DNA from: Clavibacter michiganensis
Lineage (GTDB): Bacteria; Actinomycetota; Actinomycetes; Actinomycetales; Microbacteriaceae
Direction: 5' to 3'
Assembly (NCBI GenBank): GCA_002150995.1
Contig: MDHJ01000001.1
Location: forward strand, 1,364,001 to 1,428,000
Length of the DNA: 64,000 nucleotides
Positions 34,211 through 45,302 of this stretch are shown one piece after another. Each line of letters opens with the position of its first letter. Position 1 is the first letter of the stretch. Both the position numbers and the translations under genes were made by a program. The notes below the pieces were generated by a model. It searched no databases, was not told the origin of the DNA, and worked only from the letters and a program-made list of their open reading frames with translations.

Positions 34211-35331
34211 GTGACGACTCCTGGGACGGCCTCGACCGCGGATCCGAGCGACGGCGGGGCGGATGGAGGGGACGCGGACGCGGCCACCCTCGGGAGCGCC
34301 GGCGAGCTGGCGACGCTCGCCCGCATCGTCGCCCGCCTGCCCGACGCGGACTCCGCGGACGTCGGCCCCGGCGACGACTGCGCCGTGGTGCGCGCCCCGG
34401 ACGGCCGCTTCGTGATCACGACCGACATGATGATCGAGGGTCCCGACTTCCGCCTCGCGTGGTCGACGCCCCACGACCTCGGTCGCCGCGCCGCGACCTC
34501 GAACCTCGCGGACGTGGCGGCGATGGGCGCGCGCCCGACGGCCCTCCTCGTCGCGATCGCGGCGCCCGCCGGCACGCGCGTCGCCGACCTGGAGGCCCTC
34601 GCGGACGGGCTGCGCGAGGGCTGCATCCTCCAGGCCCCGGGCTGCGGCGTCGTGGGCGGCGACCTGTCCGTCTCGGACGCGCTCGTCATCACCGTCACGG
34701 CGACCGGCGACCTCGAGGGACGCGACCCGGTGCTGCGCGGGGCGCCCGCCCCGGCGACGTGATCGCGGTGGCGGGGACCCTGGGCATGGCCGCCGCCGGC
34801 GTGCAGCTGCTCTTCGACGAGGCCAGGAGCGCGGGGCCCGACGGCGAGCCGGTCCCCGACGCACGGCTCGCCCGGGAGCTGCGCGCGGCGCACCCGGACG
34901 CCGTCGAGGCGCAGCTGGCGCCCGTCGCGCCGCTCGCCGCGGGATCGTCCGCCGCGCGCGCCGGGGCGAGCGCCATGCTCGACGTCTCCGACGGGCTCCT
35001 GCTCGACCTCGCCCGGATGGCGCGCGCGAGCGCCGTCGTCATCGACCTCCGGACGGCCGACCTCGCGGCCGACGCGCGCCGCGTCGCCGCGGCGCATCCG
35101 TCCCTGCCGCCGCGGGCCCTCGACCTCGTCCTGACCGGCGGCGAGGACCACGCCCTCGTCGCCGCCTTCCCGGCCGGGACCGCGCTCCCGGAGCCCTTCC
35201 GGGCGATCGGGGCCGTCGGGGAGCCCGGCGCGACCGGACCCGCCGTCACCGTCGACGGCCGCCCGTACGCTGGTCCGCGGACGGCGCTCGGCGGCTGGGA
35301 CCCGTACGCCGACTGGGACGGCGCGCGCTAG
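34211..35331 (+). CDS. thiL: Thiamine-monophosphate kinase (frameshifted in this sequence)
   Basis: Phosphorylates thiamine monophosphate to the active diphosphate. It belongs to the PurM/ThiL fold, with VGPGDDCAVVRAPDGRFVIT and TTDMMIEGPDFRLAW early, LGRRAATSNLADVAAMGARP, GCGVVGGDLS, then ASAMLDVSDGLLLDLAR and LTGGEDHALVA. One base is missing in G run 34739-34742: the frame stops at 34762, and with one G it becomes LRGGARPGDVIAVAGTLGMA and runs to 35331, 373 residues. The N-terminal 25 residues are a low-complexity Gly/Asp/Ala extension. Confidence 0.92.
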
Positions 35332-35361
35332 CGGACGGGGCGCGTCAGCGCCGGCCGCGCG

Positions 35362-35946
35362 TCAGGAGCCGCTACCGTCCGCGTCCGCGACCGCCCACCA
35401 CACCACGGTGTCGCCGTACGCCTTCCGGCGGTCGAGGCGGAGGCCCGCGGGCCACGACGGCTCCGCGGAGCGCGAGCTGCGCTCCACCATCACCACCGCG
35501 CCGTCGACGAGGCGCGGGACGAGGGCGGCCAGCTCCTCGGCCAGCTCGCCGTCGCCGACCTCGTACGGCGGGTCGAGGAACGCGACGTCGTAGGAGCCGC
35601 GGTCACCCGAGAGGAACGCGTGGACGCTCTGGGCGGCCACGCGGATGCGGAGCGCGGATCCGGCCGGCGCCGCCCGCTCGATGAGCAGGGCGTTGGACCG
35701 GCACACGGCCGCCGCGGGAACCGCGCGCTCCACGAGGACCACGTCGACCGCGCCCCGGCTGGCGGCCTCGAGCCCGAGGGCGCCGGATCCGGCGTAGAGG
35801 TCGAGCACGCGCGCGCCGTCGAGCGCGTCCCGGGCCTCGAGCCCGGAGAACAGCGCCTCGCGCACGCGGTCGCTCGTGGGGCGCGTGCCCGTCCGCGGGA
35901 CGCGGAGCACGAGGGAGCCGGCGTACCCGGCGACGATGCGGGTCAC
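35362..35946 (-). CDS. rsmD: 16S rRNA (guanine(966)-N(2))-methyltransferase
   Basis: Protein of 194 residues with the RsmD pattern: start TRIVAGYAGSLVLRVP, RPTSDRVREALFSGLEAR, the AdoMet motif VLDLYAGSGALGLEAASRGA, LVERAVPAAAVCRSN, and the catalytic VAFLDPPYEVGD (D/N-PP-Y). The GTG at 35946 fits the usual family N-terminus; an in-frame upstream extension to 36003 is possible. It is convergent with thiL. Confidence 0.92.
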   Translation of the reverse strand: MTRIVAGYAGSLVLRVPRTGTRPTSDRVREALFSGLEARDALDGARVLDLYAGSGALGLEAASRGAVDVVLVERAVPAAAVCRSNALLIERAAPAGSALRIRVAAQSVHAFLSGDRGSYDVAFLDPPYEVGDGELAEELAALVPRLVDGAVVMVERSSRSAEPSWPAGLRLDRRKAYGDTVVWWAVADADGSGS

Positions 35947-36061
35947 GACGCCGCTCGCGGGGAGCGCGGGACGACGTCGTTCGGGGCGGGGTGCACGGGC
36001 CACGATGCTACCCGCCCTGTCCGCGGCCGTCCCCTCCCCGGACGCGCCCGGGTCGCTGACG

Positions 36062-36067
36062 TATGCT
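36062..36067 (+). promoter_or_regulatory. -10 box (TATGCT) for the moxR operon
   Basis: TATGCT, followed by a leader of about 25 nt to the GTG at 36099, which has a GGAGG ribosome binding site. Confidence 0.45.
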
Positions 36068-36098
36068 CCAGGGACGCCCACGACGCTGGAGGATCTGC

Positions 36099-37193
36099 GT
36101 GACGAGCCCCGAGTCCGAGTCCGTTCCCCTGCACGCCGGATCGGGCCCCCACCCCGCCCGCATCCGCCCGGCCTCCCGCGCCGGCGCGCACGCCCCCGCC
36201 GGCCGCGGGTCCGCCGCCATGCCGCTGGAGGAGGTGCGCCGGCTCGCCGACCTCATCCTCGGCAACATCGACAGCGTCATGTCCGGCAAGAACGACGCCA
36301 CCCGGATGGCGCTCACGGTGTTCCTCTCCGGCGGCCACCTCCTCATCGAGGACGTGCCGGGCGTCGGCAAGACCATGCTCGCCAAGGCGCTGGCGCGGAG
36401 CGTCGACTGCACGGTCAACCGCATCCAGTTCACGCCCGACCTCCTGCCCTCCGACGTCACGGGCGTCTCGGTGTACAGCCAGGCCGACCACCGCTTCGAG
36501 TTCCAGCCGGGCGCCGTGTTCGCCAACATCGTCATCGGCGACGAGATCAACCGCGCGAGCCCGAAGACTCAGTCGGCGCTCCTCGAGTGCATGGAGGAGG
36601 GGCAGGTCACGGTCGACGGCGTCACGCACGGCCTGCAGGAGCCCTTCACGGTCGTCGCCACGCAGAACCCGGTGGAGATGGAGGGCACGTACGCGCTGCC
36701 GGAGGCGCAGCGCGACCGCTTCATGGCCCGCATCTCGATGGGCTACCCCGACGCCGCCGCCGAGCTCGCCATGCTGCGCTCCCGCGACACCGTGAGCCCC
36801 CTCGACGAGCTCCGCCCGGTCGTCGACGCCGACGAGCTCGACGCGATGATGCACGCGGCCCGCGGCGTCTACGTCTCCGATCCCGTGTCGCGCTACACGG
36901 TCGCCATCGTGCAGGCCACGCGCGGCCACGAGGACATCCGCCTCGGCGCGAGCCCGCGCGCCACCCTGCAGCTCATCCGCGCCGCCAAGACGCGCGCCGC
37001 GCTCGACGGACGCGACTTCGTGCTGCCGGACGACGTCGACGCCCTCGCGGCACCCGTCCTCGCCCACCGGCTCGTCGCCACCGGGCGCGCGCTCGGGCAG
37101 CGCGGGCGGGGTCAGGCCGCGGTCGTCGAGATCCTCGAGCGCATCGTCGCCTCGACCGCCGTGCCGCTCAGCGCCGCGGGACGGACGCGCTGA
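36099..37193 (+). CDS. MoxR family AAA+ ATPase
   Basis: Protein of 364 residues. After about 40 disordered residues it has Walker A DVPGVGKTMLAKALAR, VNRIQFTPDLLPSDVTG, Walker B VIGDEINRASPKTQSALLE, sensor 1 TVVATQNPVEMEGTYALPEA and sensor 2 GASPRATLQL. MoxR ATPases act as chaperones for metal insertion or complex maturation and are typically encoded with a DUF58 protein and a transglutaminase, exactly as here. The GTG start has an exact GGAGG site 6 nt upstream. Confidence 0.92.
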   Translation: MTSPESESVPLHAGSGPHPARIRPASRAGAHAPAGRGSAAMPLEEVRRLADLILGNIDSVMSGKNDATRMALTVFLSGGHLLIEDVPGVGKTMLAKALARSVDCTVNRIQFTPDLLPSDVTGVSVYSQADHRFEFQPGAVFANIVIGDEINRASPKTQSALLECMEEGQVTVDGVTHGLQEPFTVVATQNPVEMEGTYALPEAQRDRFMARISMGYPDAAAELAMLRSRDTVSPLDELRPVVDADELDAMMHAARGVYVSDPVSRYTVAIVQATRGHEDIRLGASPRATLQLIRAAKTRAALDGRDFVLPDDVDALAAPVLAHRLVATGRALGQRGRGQAAVVEILERIVASTAVPLSAAGRTR

Positions 37194-37197
37194 CCCC

Positions 37198-38531
37198 GTG
37201 CCGCCCCTCGCGCGCCTGATGCGCCGGATCGGCATCGAGGCCGTCCCGCACCCGACCCTCCGCGGCATCGCCCTGCTCGCCGCGGGCGTCGCCGCCTTCG
37301 CGGGCGCCTTCATCGCGGGGCGGCGCGAGTTCGTGTTCATCGGCGTCGCGCTCCTCGCCCTCCCGCTGCTGGCCGCTGTCTGGCTGGTGATCGCCCGGGT
37401 GCGCCTGCACGTCGAGCGCACCTTCACCGCCGACGTCGTCGAGTCGGGCACGCCGACCACCGTGACGGTCTCCGTGGCGAACGTCGGCCCTGTGCCCACG
37501 CCGCGCGCCTGGGCCGTCGACCTCGTGCCGGGCCCCGACGGCGCCACCCCGCCGGCGGAGCTGCCGTCCCTGCGGGGGCTCGCCCGCGGATCCCGCCGGT
37601 CCTCGGCCCGTCCGGTCCTCCGGTACGACCTGACGCCCGAGCGCCGCGGCCTCCACGAGGTGGGGCCGCTCGCGGTGGAGGAGCACGACCCCTTCCGACT
37701 CATGGTCCTCCGGCACGTCGGGGGCGGCACCTCCCGGCTCGTCGTCACGCCGCGCATCGCGGACCTCGAGGCCGAGCCGGGCGGGCAGGTCTCCTCCGAG
37801 GGCGAGTCCGAGCGCGTGCAGCGCCGCGCGGACGGCGGGGAGGACGACCTCGGCACGCGCGAGTACCGGGCGGGCGACCCGCTCCGCCGCGTCCACTGGC
37901 GCGCCACCGCCCGCCACGGCGAGCTCATGGTGCGCCAGGAGGAGCAGCGCTCCAGCCCCGGTCGCTCGTGCTGCTCGACACCCGCGCGGCGGGCTTCCCC
38001 CTCCACTCGGACTCCGACCCGGACGCGGACGTCGACGGCGACCGCGCCTTCGAGCGCGCGGTGTCGTTCGCCGCGTCGATCGGCGTGCACCTGCAGCGCG
38101 GCGGGTACTCGGTGCAGCTCGTGGAGACGGCGGGCGGATCCGCCGGCGCCGGCGCCCTCCCGCCCGGCGACTCCGCCGCGGAGGGAGACCTCCTGCTGCA
38201 CCTCGCCGAGGTCCGTCCCGCGGCCGTCGACCCCGAGCGCGACGGCGTGCAGGAGGTCCTGTCCGACCTCCGTCGGAGCCGTCGCGCCGTCCCGGTCCAC
38301 GCGGTCCTCGGGCACCTCGACGAGCACGAGGCGCACCGGCTCGCCGGGCTCGGCGCGGCATGCCGTCCCGCGGTGGCGTTCCTCGCCGCGACCGGCCGAG
38401 TCGGCGGTCGCGACGACGCGGAGGCGCAGCGCATCCTCCGCGACGCCGGCTGGCACACGGTCGTCCTCGACGAGGTCACGCGCCCCGCCGACGCCTGGCG
38501 CGCCGGCCGCACCGAGGAGATGGCGCGATGA
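37198..38531 (+). CDS. DUF58 domain-containing membrane protein (frameshifted in this sequence)
   Basis: Two N-terminal membrane helices (about 20-60), an Ig-like extracytoplasmic stretch (FTADVVESGTPTTVTVSVAN), and the DUF58 core DLGTREYRAGDPLRRVHWRA followed by a von Willebrand A-like region. One base is missing in C run 37956-37959: after EEQRSSP the frame is lost, and with one C it reads RSLVLLDTRAAGFPLHSDSD to the stop at 38529-38531, 444 residues. The stop overlaps the tgpA start (ATGA) and it begins 4 nt after moxR, so the three genes are coupled. It probably works with the MoxR ATPase in cell-envelope maturation (inference from family context). Confidence 0.88.
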
Positions 38532-41061
38532 CCGACCTCGACTCCGTCGGCCTCGGCGGCCGGCAGGCCTGGGGCGTCGAGCCGCGGCCCCTCCCGGGCG
38601 AGCGCATCGGCGGTCCCGCCGGGCGCCCCCGCGGCGCGGGCGGCGGACGCGGCGGAGCGTCGGGGACGGCGGACGCGGACGCGGCTCGGGTCGCGCCGCC
38701 GCCCGCTGGCCGCTCACCGCCGCGCTGGGCGTCGCCCTCCTCGCGGGTGCCGCCAGCCTCCACATCCTCGTCGAGCCCGGCGCCTGGTTCGTGCTGTGCA
38801 TCCTCGTCGTCGCGGCCGTCCTCGGCTCCGCGGCCCTCCTGCGTGCCGCCGGCGTCCCGCGCCTGCTCGCCTCCGCGGGCGCGCTCGTCGTCCTCGTGCT
38901 CCTCGTCACCCTGGTCTTCGCCGGCCGCACCGCCGTGCTGGGCGTCGTGCCCACGCCCGAGACGCTGCGCACGCTCCTCGCCGTCGGCGAGCAGGCCGGG
39001 GACGAGATCTACCGGCGCTCGGCCCCGGTCCCGCCGCTCGCGTCCATCGTCTTCGTCATCGTGGCCTCCGTCGGGGCGCTCGCGGTCGTCCTCGACGTCC
39101 TCGCGCACGTGCTCCGCCTGCCCGCGATCACCGGCCTCCCGCTCCTCGTCCTCGTGTCCGTCCCCGGCGCCGTCCTCGCCGGCGAGTTCTCGGTCGCGTC
39201 CTTCGCGATCACGGCGCTGGCGTGGTTCGGCGTGCTCGCCGCCGACGCCCGCGAATCGGACCGGGAGGGCGGCTGGCGCGGATCCGGGCTGCTCGGCGGC
39301 CCGGGAACGAGCGCGCCGCCCGTCCGCCGCCGGTCGTCCGCGCGTCCACCCGGATCCGCGCGGGCCGCGCTCGTCTCCGCGGGCGCCCTGGCCGCCGGAG
39401 CCGTCGTCATCTCGCTCGTCGCGCCGGCCGTCGTCCCGGGCCTCACGTCCGCCACGTTCCCCACGGCGTCCGGTTCCGGGCAGGGCGGCTCGCGCGTCGT
39501 CAACCCCATCCTCGACCTCGGCGACGACCTCCGCCGTCCCGTGGACGTCGAGGCCCTGCGCTACACGACGGCCACGGAGACGCCCCTCTACTTCAAGGTC
39601 ACGACCCTGTCGCGCTTCGAGGGCGAGGAGTGGGCGCCGTCGCCGCTGCGGCCGCCGGACGGCAACACGGTCGACGCCATCGGGCCGGACCTCGGCGCCG
39701 GGTCCGACGTGCCCGTCGAGGAGGTCGACACCCGCGTCCAGGTGGAGGGCTCGTCGAGCGCCTGGCTGCCGGCGCCCTACGCGCCCCGCAGCGTCGACGG
39801 GCTCGAGGGCTCGTGGCGCTGGTCGGAGCAGGGCCTCGCGATCCGCTCGTCCGACTCCGACAGCCGCGACCAGAGCTACACCGTGCGGTCGGAGCTCCCG
39901 CGCCCGACGCCCGAGCAGCTGGCCGCCGTCCCCGCGGCGACCGACGGCGACCTGCGGCCGTACCTCGACATCCCCACGGGGACCCCGGACATCGTCGCCG
40001 CCACGACGGCCGACGTGCTCGACGGCATCGTCTCGCCCTTCGACCAGGCGCTCGCGCTCCAGGACTTCTTCACCGGCGGCCAGTTCCGCTACTCGGAGGA
40101 GGCCCCCGTCGAGCAGGGCTACGACGGCAGCGGCGTGGACGTCGTGGGGGAGTTCCTGCAGGCGCGCTCGGGGTACTGCGTGCACTTCGCGTCGGCGATG
40201 GCGATCATGGCGCGGGAGGCGGGCATCCCGTCGCGCGTCGCCGTGGGGTACCTGCCGGGGGACGAGGTCGGCCGCGACGGCGACCAGGTGACCTACCGGG
40301 TCGGATCCCACGACCTGCACTCGTGGCCGGAGCTGTACTTCTCGGGCGTCGGCTGGATCGCCTTCGAGCCCACCCCCGGGCGCGGCCAGGCTGCGCCGTA
40401 CGCCCAGCCCTCGGCGGCGCCGACCACCGTTCCCACGCCGTCGGCGACGCCGAGCCAGGCGGCGGAGCCCACGCCGTCCGCCACGCCGGCTCCCACCTCG
40501 TCCGCCGCGCCCGGCGCGAGCGGCGCGACCGCCGTCCGCATCCCCTGGACGGCCCTCGGCACGGGAGCCCTCGCCCTCCTCGCGCTCGCCCTGCTCGCGG
40601 TGCCGGCCCTCGTGCGCCGCGCCCGCCGCGCTGGGCGGCTGGGGGCGCTCACGGCCGGCGACGCGCCCGCGGGCACCGCGTGGCGCGAGGCCGAGGACTC
40701 CGCGGTGGACCTCGGCGTCCGGATCCGGGACACGGAGTCGCCGCGCGCGCTCGGCCACCGCCTCGCCGCCGACGACGCGTCGCTCGCCGACCCGGTGGCG
40801 CTCCTCGTCGGCGTCCGCGAGCGGGAGCGGTTCGCCCGCGCCGACGCCCCGGTCGACGCAGTGGCCGGCGCGAGCCAGGCCGCGGCCCTCGTCGCGCTGG
40901 GGGACGCTCTCCGCGCCCGCGCGGGCCGCCTCGACCGCGTGCTCGCCGTCGCCGCCCCGCGCTCGCTGGTGCGGCGGCGGCCCCGGGTCGACGGCGACCT
41001 GCCCGCCGACCCGCCCGCAGGGCCGGGAGCGTCGGACGCCCCTCGTACACTCGAGGGATGA
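38528..41061 (+). CDS. Transglutaminase-like membrane protein, TgpA type (frameshifted in this sequence)
   Basis: Reconstructed length 844 residues. A Gly/Arg-rich N-terminus precedes six or more membrane helices (WPLTAALGVALLAGAASLHI onward). Then come an extracytoplasmic DUF3488-type region and a transglutaminase core: catalytic Cys in RSGYCVHFASAMAIMAREAG, His in GSHDLHSWPELYFSG, and GWIAFEPTPG. A Pro/Thr/Ser-rich linker, a final membrane helix and a cytoplasmic tail follow. A base is missing between 38620 and 38700; the G run 38662-38665 is the best candidate, giving GGASGDGGRGRGSGRAAARW. The join is in low-complexity sequence, so its exact place is uncertain. Confidence 0.87.
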
Positions 41062-43240
41062 CGGGATCCGACGCCGCGCTCGCGGGCGTCGTGGGCGGCC
41101 GCACCGCCGGGGTGCTGCAGAAGGCCTTCGGCCTCCGCACGGTCGCCGACCTGCTCGAGCACCTGCCGCGCCGCTACGCCCGCCGCGGGGAGCTGACCGC
41201 CCTCGCCGAGCTGCCGGTCGACCAGCAGGCCACCATCGTCGCGGAGGTGCGCGAGGTCCGGGAGCGGCCCATGCGGGCGCGGCGCGGCAGCATCCTCGAG
41301 GTGCGGATCACCGACGGCCGCGGCTTCCTCACCCTCACCTTCTTCAACCAGGCCTGGCGCGCGAAGGACCTGGTACCGGGCGTGCGCGGGATCTTCGCCG
41401 GCAAGGTCAGCGACTACCGCGGCGCGCTCCAGCTCGCGCACCCGGACTACGAGCTCTTCGACGCGCACGAGGGTCCGGAGCTCTCGGGCGGGGAACCCGA
41501 CGCGGCCGCGCGGCGGTGGGCCGAGATGCCGATCCCCATCTACCCGGCCACGGCGTCGATGGCGAGCTGGCAGGTCGCCAAGTCGGTGGCGCTCGCGCTC
41601 GACGCGGTCGCCGACCTCGAGGACCCCGTGCCGGCGGACGTGCGCGCCGAGCGCGGCCTCCTGCCGTTCCGCGCGGCGCTCGAGGGCGTGCACCGTCCCG
41701 AGAAGGACGTCGACTGGCGACGCGGCCGCGACGCGCTGCGCTTCCAGGAGGCGTTCGTCCTGCAGACCGCCCTGCTCCAGCGGCGCCAGGCGGCCCGCGC
41801 CCTCCCCGCTACCCCGCGGGGCCCCGTCCCGACGGCCGGCTCGCCCGGCTCGATGCGCAGCTGCCGTTCGAGCTCACGGGCGACCAGCGCCTCGTCGGCG
41901 AGGAGATCGCGGCCGACATGGCGCGCACCTGGCCGATGAACCGGCTCGTGCAGGGCGAGGTCGGCTCCGGCAAGACCCTGGTGGCGCTCCGGGCGATGCT
42001 CGCGGTCGCCGACTCGGGCGGCCAGTCGGCGCTGCTGGCGCCCACCGAGGTCCTCGCGAGCCAGCATCTCCGCTCGCTGACCGCGTCGCTCGGGCCGGAC
42101 CTCGCCGCCGAGCTCATGCCGACGCTCCTGACCGGTCAGCTCCCCGTGGCGGAGCGGAAGCGCGCCCTCCTGCGCATCGTGAGCGGGCAGGCGCGCATCG
42201 TCGTCGGCACGCACGCGCTCCTCGGCGACCGCGTGGAGTTCCTCGACCTGGGGCTCGTCGTCGTCGACGAGCAGCACCGCTTCGGCGTCGACCAGCGGGA
42301 GGCCCTGCGCCGGAAGGGCGGGACCCCGCCGCACGTGCTGGTGCTGACCGCCACGCCCATCCCGCGCACGGTCGCCATGACGGTGTTCGGCGACCTCGAC
42401 GTCTCGACCATCGCCGAGCTGCCGAGCGGCCGCCAGCCGATCGCGTCGTTCGTCGTGCCGCTGCACGAGCACCCGGCGTGGATCGAGCGGGTCTGGGAGC
42501 GGACCGCGGAGGAGATCCAGGAGGGGCGCCAGGCGTTCGTCGTGTGCCCCGCGATCGATCCGCAGGATCCCGACGCGGAGGACGAGGACGCCGCGGGGGA
42601 CGCCGCCGACGCGCCGTCGCGGCCCGCCCTCGCCACCGTCACCGAGGTCGACGCGCTCCTCGCCGCCCACCCGCGGCTCGGGTCCGTCCGGCGCGCCGTC
42701 CTCCACGGCCGCATGTCGGGGGAGGAGAAGGACCGCGTCATGCGCGCCTTCTCCGCGGGCGGCATCGACCTGATCGTCGCCACGACCGTCATCGAGGTGG
42801 GCGTCGACGTCCCGAACGCCTCGACCATGGTGATCCTCGACGCGGACCGCTTCGGCGTCTCGCAGCTGCACCAGCTGCGCGGCCGCGTCGGCCGGGGCGG
42901 CGTCCCCGGCCTCTGCCTCATGGTCACCCACGCGGAGCCGGAGACGGTGGCGCGGGAGCGCGTGGACGCGGTCGCGGCGACCCTCGACGGCTTCGAGCTC
43001 GCGCGCGTCGACCTCGAGCTCCGCCGGGAGGGGAACGTGCTCGGCACGAACCAGTCCGGCGGCCGCTCGTCGCTCCGGCTCCTGCGCGTCGCCCAGGACG
43101 GCGACCTCATCGAGTCCGCGCGGGAGCACGCGCACGACGTCCTGGAGGCGTCGCCGACGCTCGACGGCCACCCCGCGCTCGCCCGGGCGCTCGCCCGCCG
43201 GCTCGACGACGAGGAGCGCGCCTTCCTCGACAAGAACTGA
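41058..43240 (+). CDS. recG: ATP-dependent DNA helicase RecG (frameshifted in this sequence)
   Basis: Branch-migration helicase for stalled forks and Holliday junctions. Reconstructed length 727 residues. N-terminal wedge/OB region (TVADLLEHLPRRYARRGELT, LTLTFFNQAWRAKDLVPG), then helicase motifs: QGEVGSGKTLVALRAM (I), VVVDEQHRFGVDQREALRRK (II), VLVLTATPIPRTVAMTVFGD (III), FVVCPAIDP, TTVIEVGVDVPNAS and LHQLRGRVGRGGVPGLC (VI). One base is missing in C run 41804-41807, between the wedge and helicase domains: ARALP continues RYPAGPRPDGRLARLDAQLP when repaired. The start overlaps the tgpA stop (ATGA). Confidence 0.93.
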
Positions 43241-43253
43241 CCAGACCCGGCCG

Positions 43254-43259
43254 TAGGCT
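43254..43259 (+). promoter_or_regulatory. -10 box (TAGGCT), leaderless coaD transcript
   Basis: TAGGCT ends 6 nt before the ATG at 43266. Confidence 0.5.
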
Positions 43260-43265
43260 GACGGG

Positions 43266-43757
43266 ATGCAGCGGATCGCCGTCGTCCCCGGATCCTTCGA
43301 CCCTGTCACGCTCGGCCACCTCGACATCGTGCGGCGGGCCGCCCGCCTCTACGACGAGCTCGTGGTCCTCGTGGTGCACAACCCCGGCAAGACGCCGATG
43401 CTGCCGCTCGCGGAGCGCGTGGCGCTCATCGAGCGCGTGATCCGGGACGCGGGCCTCCCGGCCACCGTGCGCGTCGACTCCTGGGGAGCCGGCCTCCTGG
43501 TGGACTACTGCCGGCGCATCGGCGCGACCGTGCTCGTCAAGGGCGTCCGCTCGCAGCTCGACGTGACGTACGAGACGCCGATGGCCCTCGTCAACCGCGA
43601 CCTGGCGGACGTCGAGACCGTGCTGCTGCTCCCGGATCCCGCGCACGCCCACGTGTCGAGCTCGCTGGTGCGGCAGGTCGAGGCCCTCGGGGGCGACGTC
43701 GCGCCCTACGTCCCGGCAGCCGTCGCGGAGGCGCTGGCCGTCCGACGGGCCGGCTGA
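43266..43757 (+). CDS. coaD: Pantetheine-phosphate adenylyltransferase
   Basis: Fourth step of coenzyme A synthesis: 4'-phosphopantetheine plus ATP gives dephospho-CoA. Length 163 residues. Motifs: [20 protein letters not shown] (T-x-G-H nucleotide site), [35 protein letters not shown], and the C-terminal [19 protein letters not shown]. The gene sits directly between recG and DUF177-rpmF as in most actinobacteria. Confidence 0.96.
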   Translation: MQRIAVVPGSFDPVTLGHLDIVRRAARLYDELVVLVVHNPGKTPMLPLAERVALIERVIRDAGLPATVRVDSWGAGLLVDYCRRIGATVLVKGVRSQLDVTYETPMALVNRDLADVETVLLLPDPAHAHVSSSLVRQVEALGGDVAPYVPAAVAEALAVRRAG

Positions 43758-43764
43758 CGACCTG

Positions 43765-43770
43765 TACCGT
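43765..43770 (+). promoter_or_regulatory. -10 box (TACCGT), leaderless DUF177-rpmF transcript
   Basis: TACCGT ends 6 nt before the GTG at 43777. Confidence 0.5.
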
Positions 43771-43776
43771 GTACGG

Positions 43777-44348
43777 GTGTCCAGGTTCCAGAAGACCCCA
43801 TTCACGGTGCACGTCCACGACATCGTGCACCGCCCCGGCGAGATGCGCGAGCTCGACCTGACCATCGACCTCCCGAGCGCATGGGGGAGGGCCTGATCGC
43901 CGTCCCCGCGGGCCGCGAGATGCGCGTGCACGTCCGCCTCGAGTCCCTCCACGACGGCATCCTCGCCACGGGCGAGGTAGACACGGTGGCCGACGGCCAG
44001 TCCGCGCGCACCCTCGCCGACATGCAGGAGCGTGTCCAGGTCGATTTCGCGGAGATGTTCGCGTACTCTCGTGATGAAGCCTTCGACTACCAGGTCCAGG
44101 ACGAGCACGTGGACCTGGAGCCGGTCATCCGGGATGCGGTCGTGCTGTCACTGCCGTTCCAGCCCGAAGTGCCGGGCGAGGACCTCGATCTCGATCTGGG
44201 TCCCGGCATCAGCCTGGTCCTCGCGGACTCCGACCCGGAGCCCGAGATCGATCAGCGCTGGGCAGCCCTGTCCGGCTTCCGAGCTTCCGAAGACAGCGGT
44301 GCGGCGCGTGAAGGCGCCGACACCGAAACGCAGAGAGATGAGAGTTAG
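43777..44348 (+). CDS. YceD family (DUF177) protein (frameshifted in this sequence)
   Basis: Protein of 190 residues after repair, directly upstream of rpmF, as is usual for this family, which is linked to large-ribosomal-subunit biogenesis. The N-terminus from GTG 43777 reads [20 protein letters not shown]. One base is missing at 43879-43880: adding one after GAGCGC gives [20 protein letters not shown], which continues to 44348. Acidic C-terminal half ([38 protein letters not shown]). This break is not inside a long homopolymer (a C doublet could have lost one C). Confidence 0.85.
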
Positions 44349-44350
44349 TC

Positions 44351-44554
44351 ATGGCCGTACCCAAGAGGAAGATGTCCCGATCCAACACGCGTGCGCGCCG
44401 CTCGCAGTGGAAGGCCGAGGCTCCCACGCTCGTCAAGACCATCGAGAACGGCAAGGTCGTCTACTCCATGCCGCACCGCGCGCGCGTGATCGAGGACGCC
44501 GCCGGCACGCCCCTGTACATGGAGTACAAGGGCCGCAAGGTCGCCGACGTCTAG
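44351..44554 (+). CDS. rpmF: 50S ribosomal protein L32
   Basis: Protein of 67 residues with the L32 start [20 protein letters not shown]. It lacks the zinc-binding CxxC pairs, so it is the zinc-independent (C-minus) form. It starts 2 nt after the DUF177 stop. Confidence 0.95.
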   Translation: MAVPKRKMSRSNTRARRSQWKAEAPTLVKTIENGKVVYSMPHRARVIEDAAGTPLYMEYKGRKVADV

Positions 44555-44579
44555 TCGACGCCCGCACGGGACGTCGGAC

Positions 44580-45296
44580 ATGACCGGCACCACGGGATCC
44601 CGCGTCCACGGCGACCGCGACGCGCTCCGGCGCCTCCTCGCCGTGGACGTGAGCCCCGAGCTCCTCGAGCTCGCGCTCACCCACCGCTCGTACGCGTACG
44701 AGCACGGCGGCATCCCGCACAACGAGCGCCTCGAGTTCCTCGGCGACTCCATCCTCGGGCAGGCCGTCACGGTCATGCTCTACCTCGAGAACCCCGACCT
44801 CGACGAGGGCGAGCTCGCCAAGCGGCGTGCCAGCCTCGTCTCGAGCGTCGCCCTCGCGGAGGTCGCCACCGGCATCGGGCTCGGCGAGCACCTGCTGCTC
44901 GGCCGGGGCGAGGAGCTGACGGGCGGCCGCGCCAAGTCGTCGATCCTCGCCGACACGGTCGAGGCCATCATCGGCGCCTGCTACCTCGACGCCGGGGGAG
45001 AGGCCGCCACCGGCCTCGTGCTGCGCCTCGTCGCGCCCCTCCTGGAGGACCCGGCGCGCTTCGGCGCCGCCATGGACCCGAAGACGGCGCTCCAGGAGTC
45101 CGCCGCGCGCCAGGGCCTGCCCGCGCCCGTCTACGACGTGAGCGACAGCGGTCCCGACCACAGCAAGCGCTTCCACGCCGTCGTCTCCGTCGGCGAGGCC
45201 GTGCGCACCACGGGCGAGGGATCCAGCAAGAAGCAGGCCGAGATGACGGCCGCGCTCGAGGCGTGGACCCGCCTCGAGGCGCGCACCACGGCCTGA
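44580..45296 (+). CDS. rnc: Ribonuclease III
   Basis: Double-strand-specific endoribonuclease for rRNA and mRNA processing, 238 residues. The RNase III domain carries the signature HNERLEFLGDSILGQAVTVM (about 47-66) and ADTVEAIIGACYLDAGGE, and a C-terminal dsRNA-binding domain contains DPKTALQESAARQGLPAPVY and GEGSSKKQAEMTAALEA. It lies between rpmF and mutM; mutM starts 6 nt after the stop. Confidence 0.96.
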   Translation: MTGTTGSRVHGDRDALRRLLAVDVSPELLELALTHRSYAYEHGGIPHNERLEFLGDSILGQAVTVMLYLENPDLDEGELAKRRASLVSSVALAEVATGIGLGEHLLLGRGEELTGGRAKSSILADTVEAIIGACYLDAGGEAATGLVLRLVAPLLEDPARFGAAMDPKTALQESAARQGLPAPVYDVSDSGPDHSKRFHAVVSVGEAVRTTGEGSSKKQAEMTAALEAWTRLEARTTA

Positions 45297-45302
45297 CCCG
45301 CG

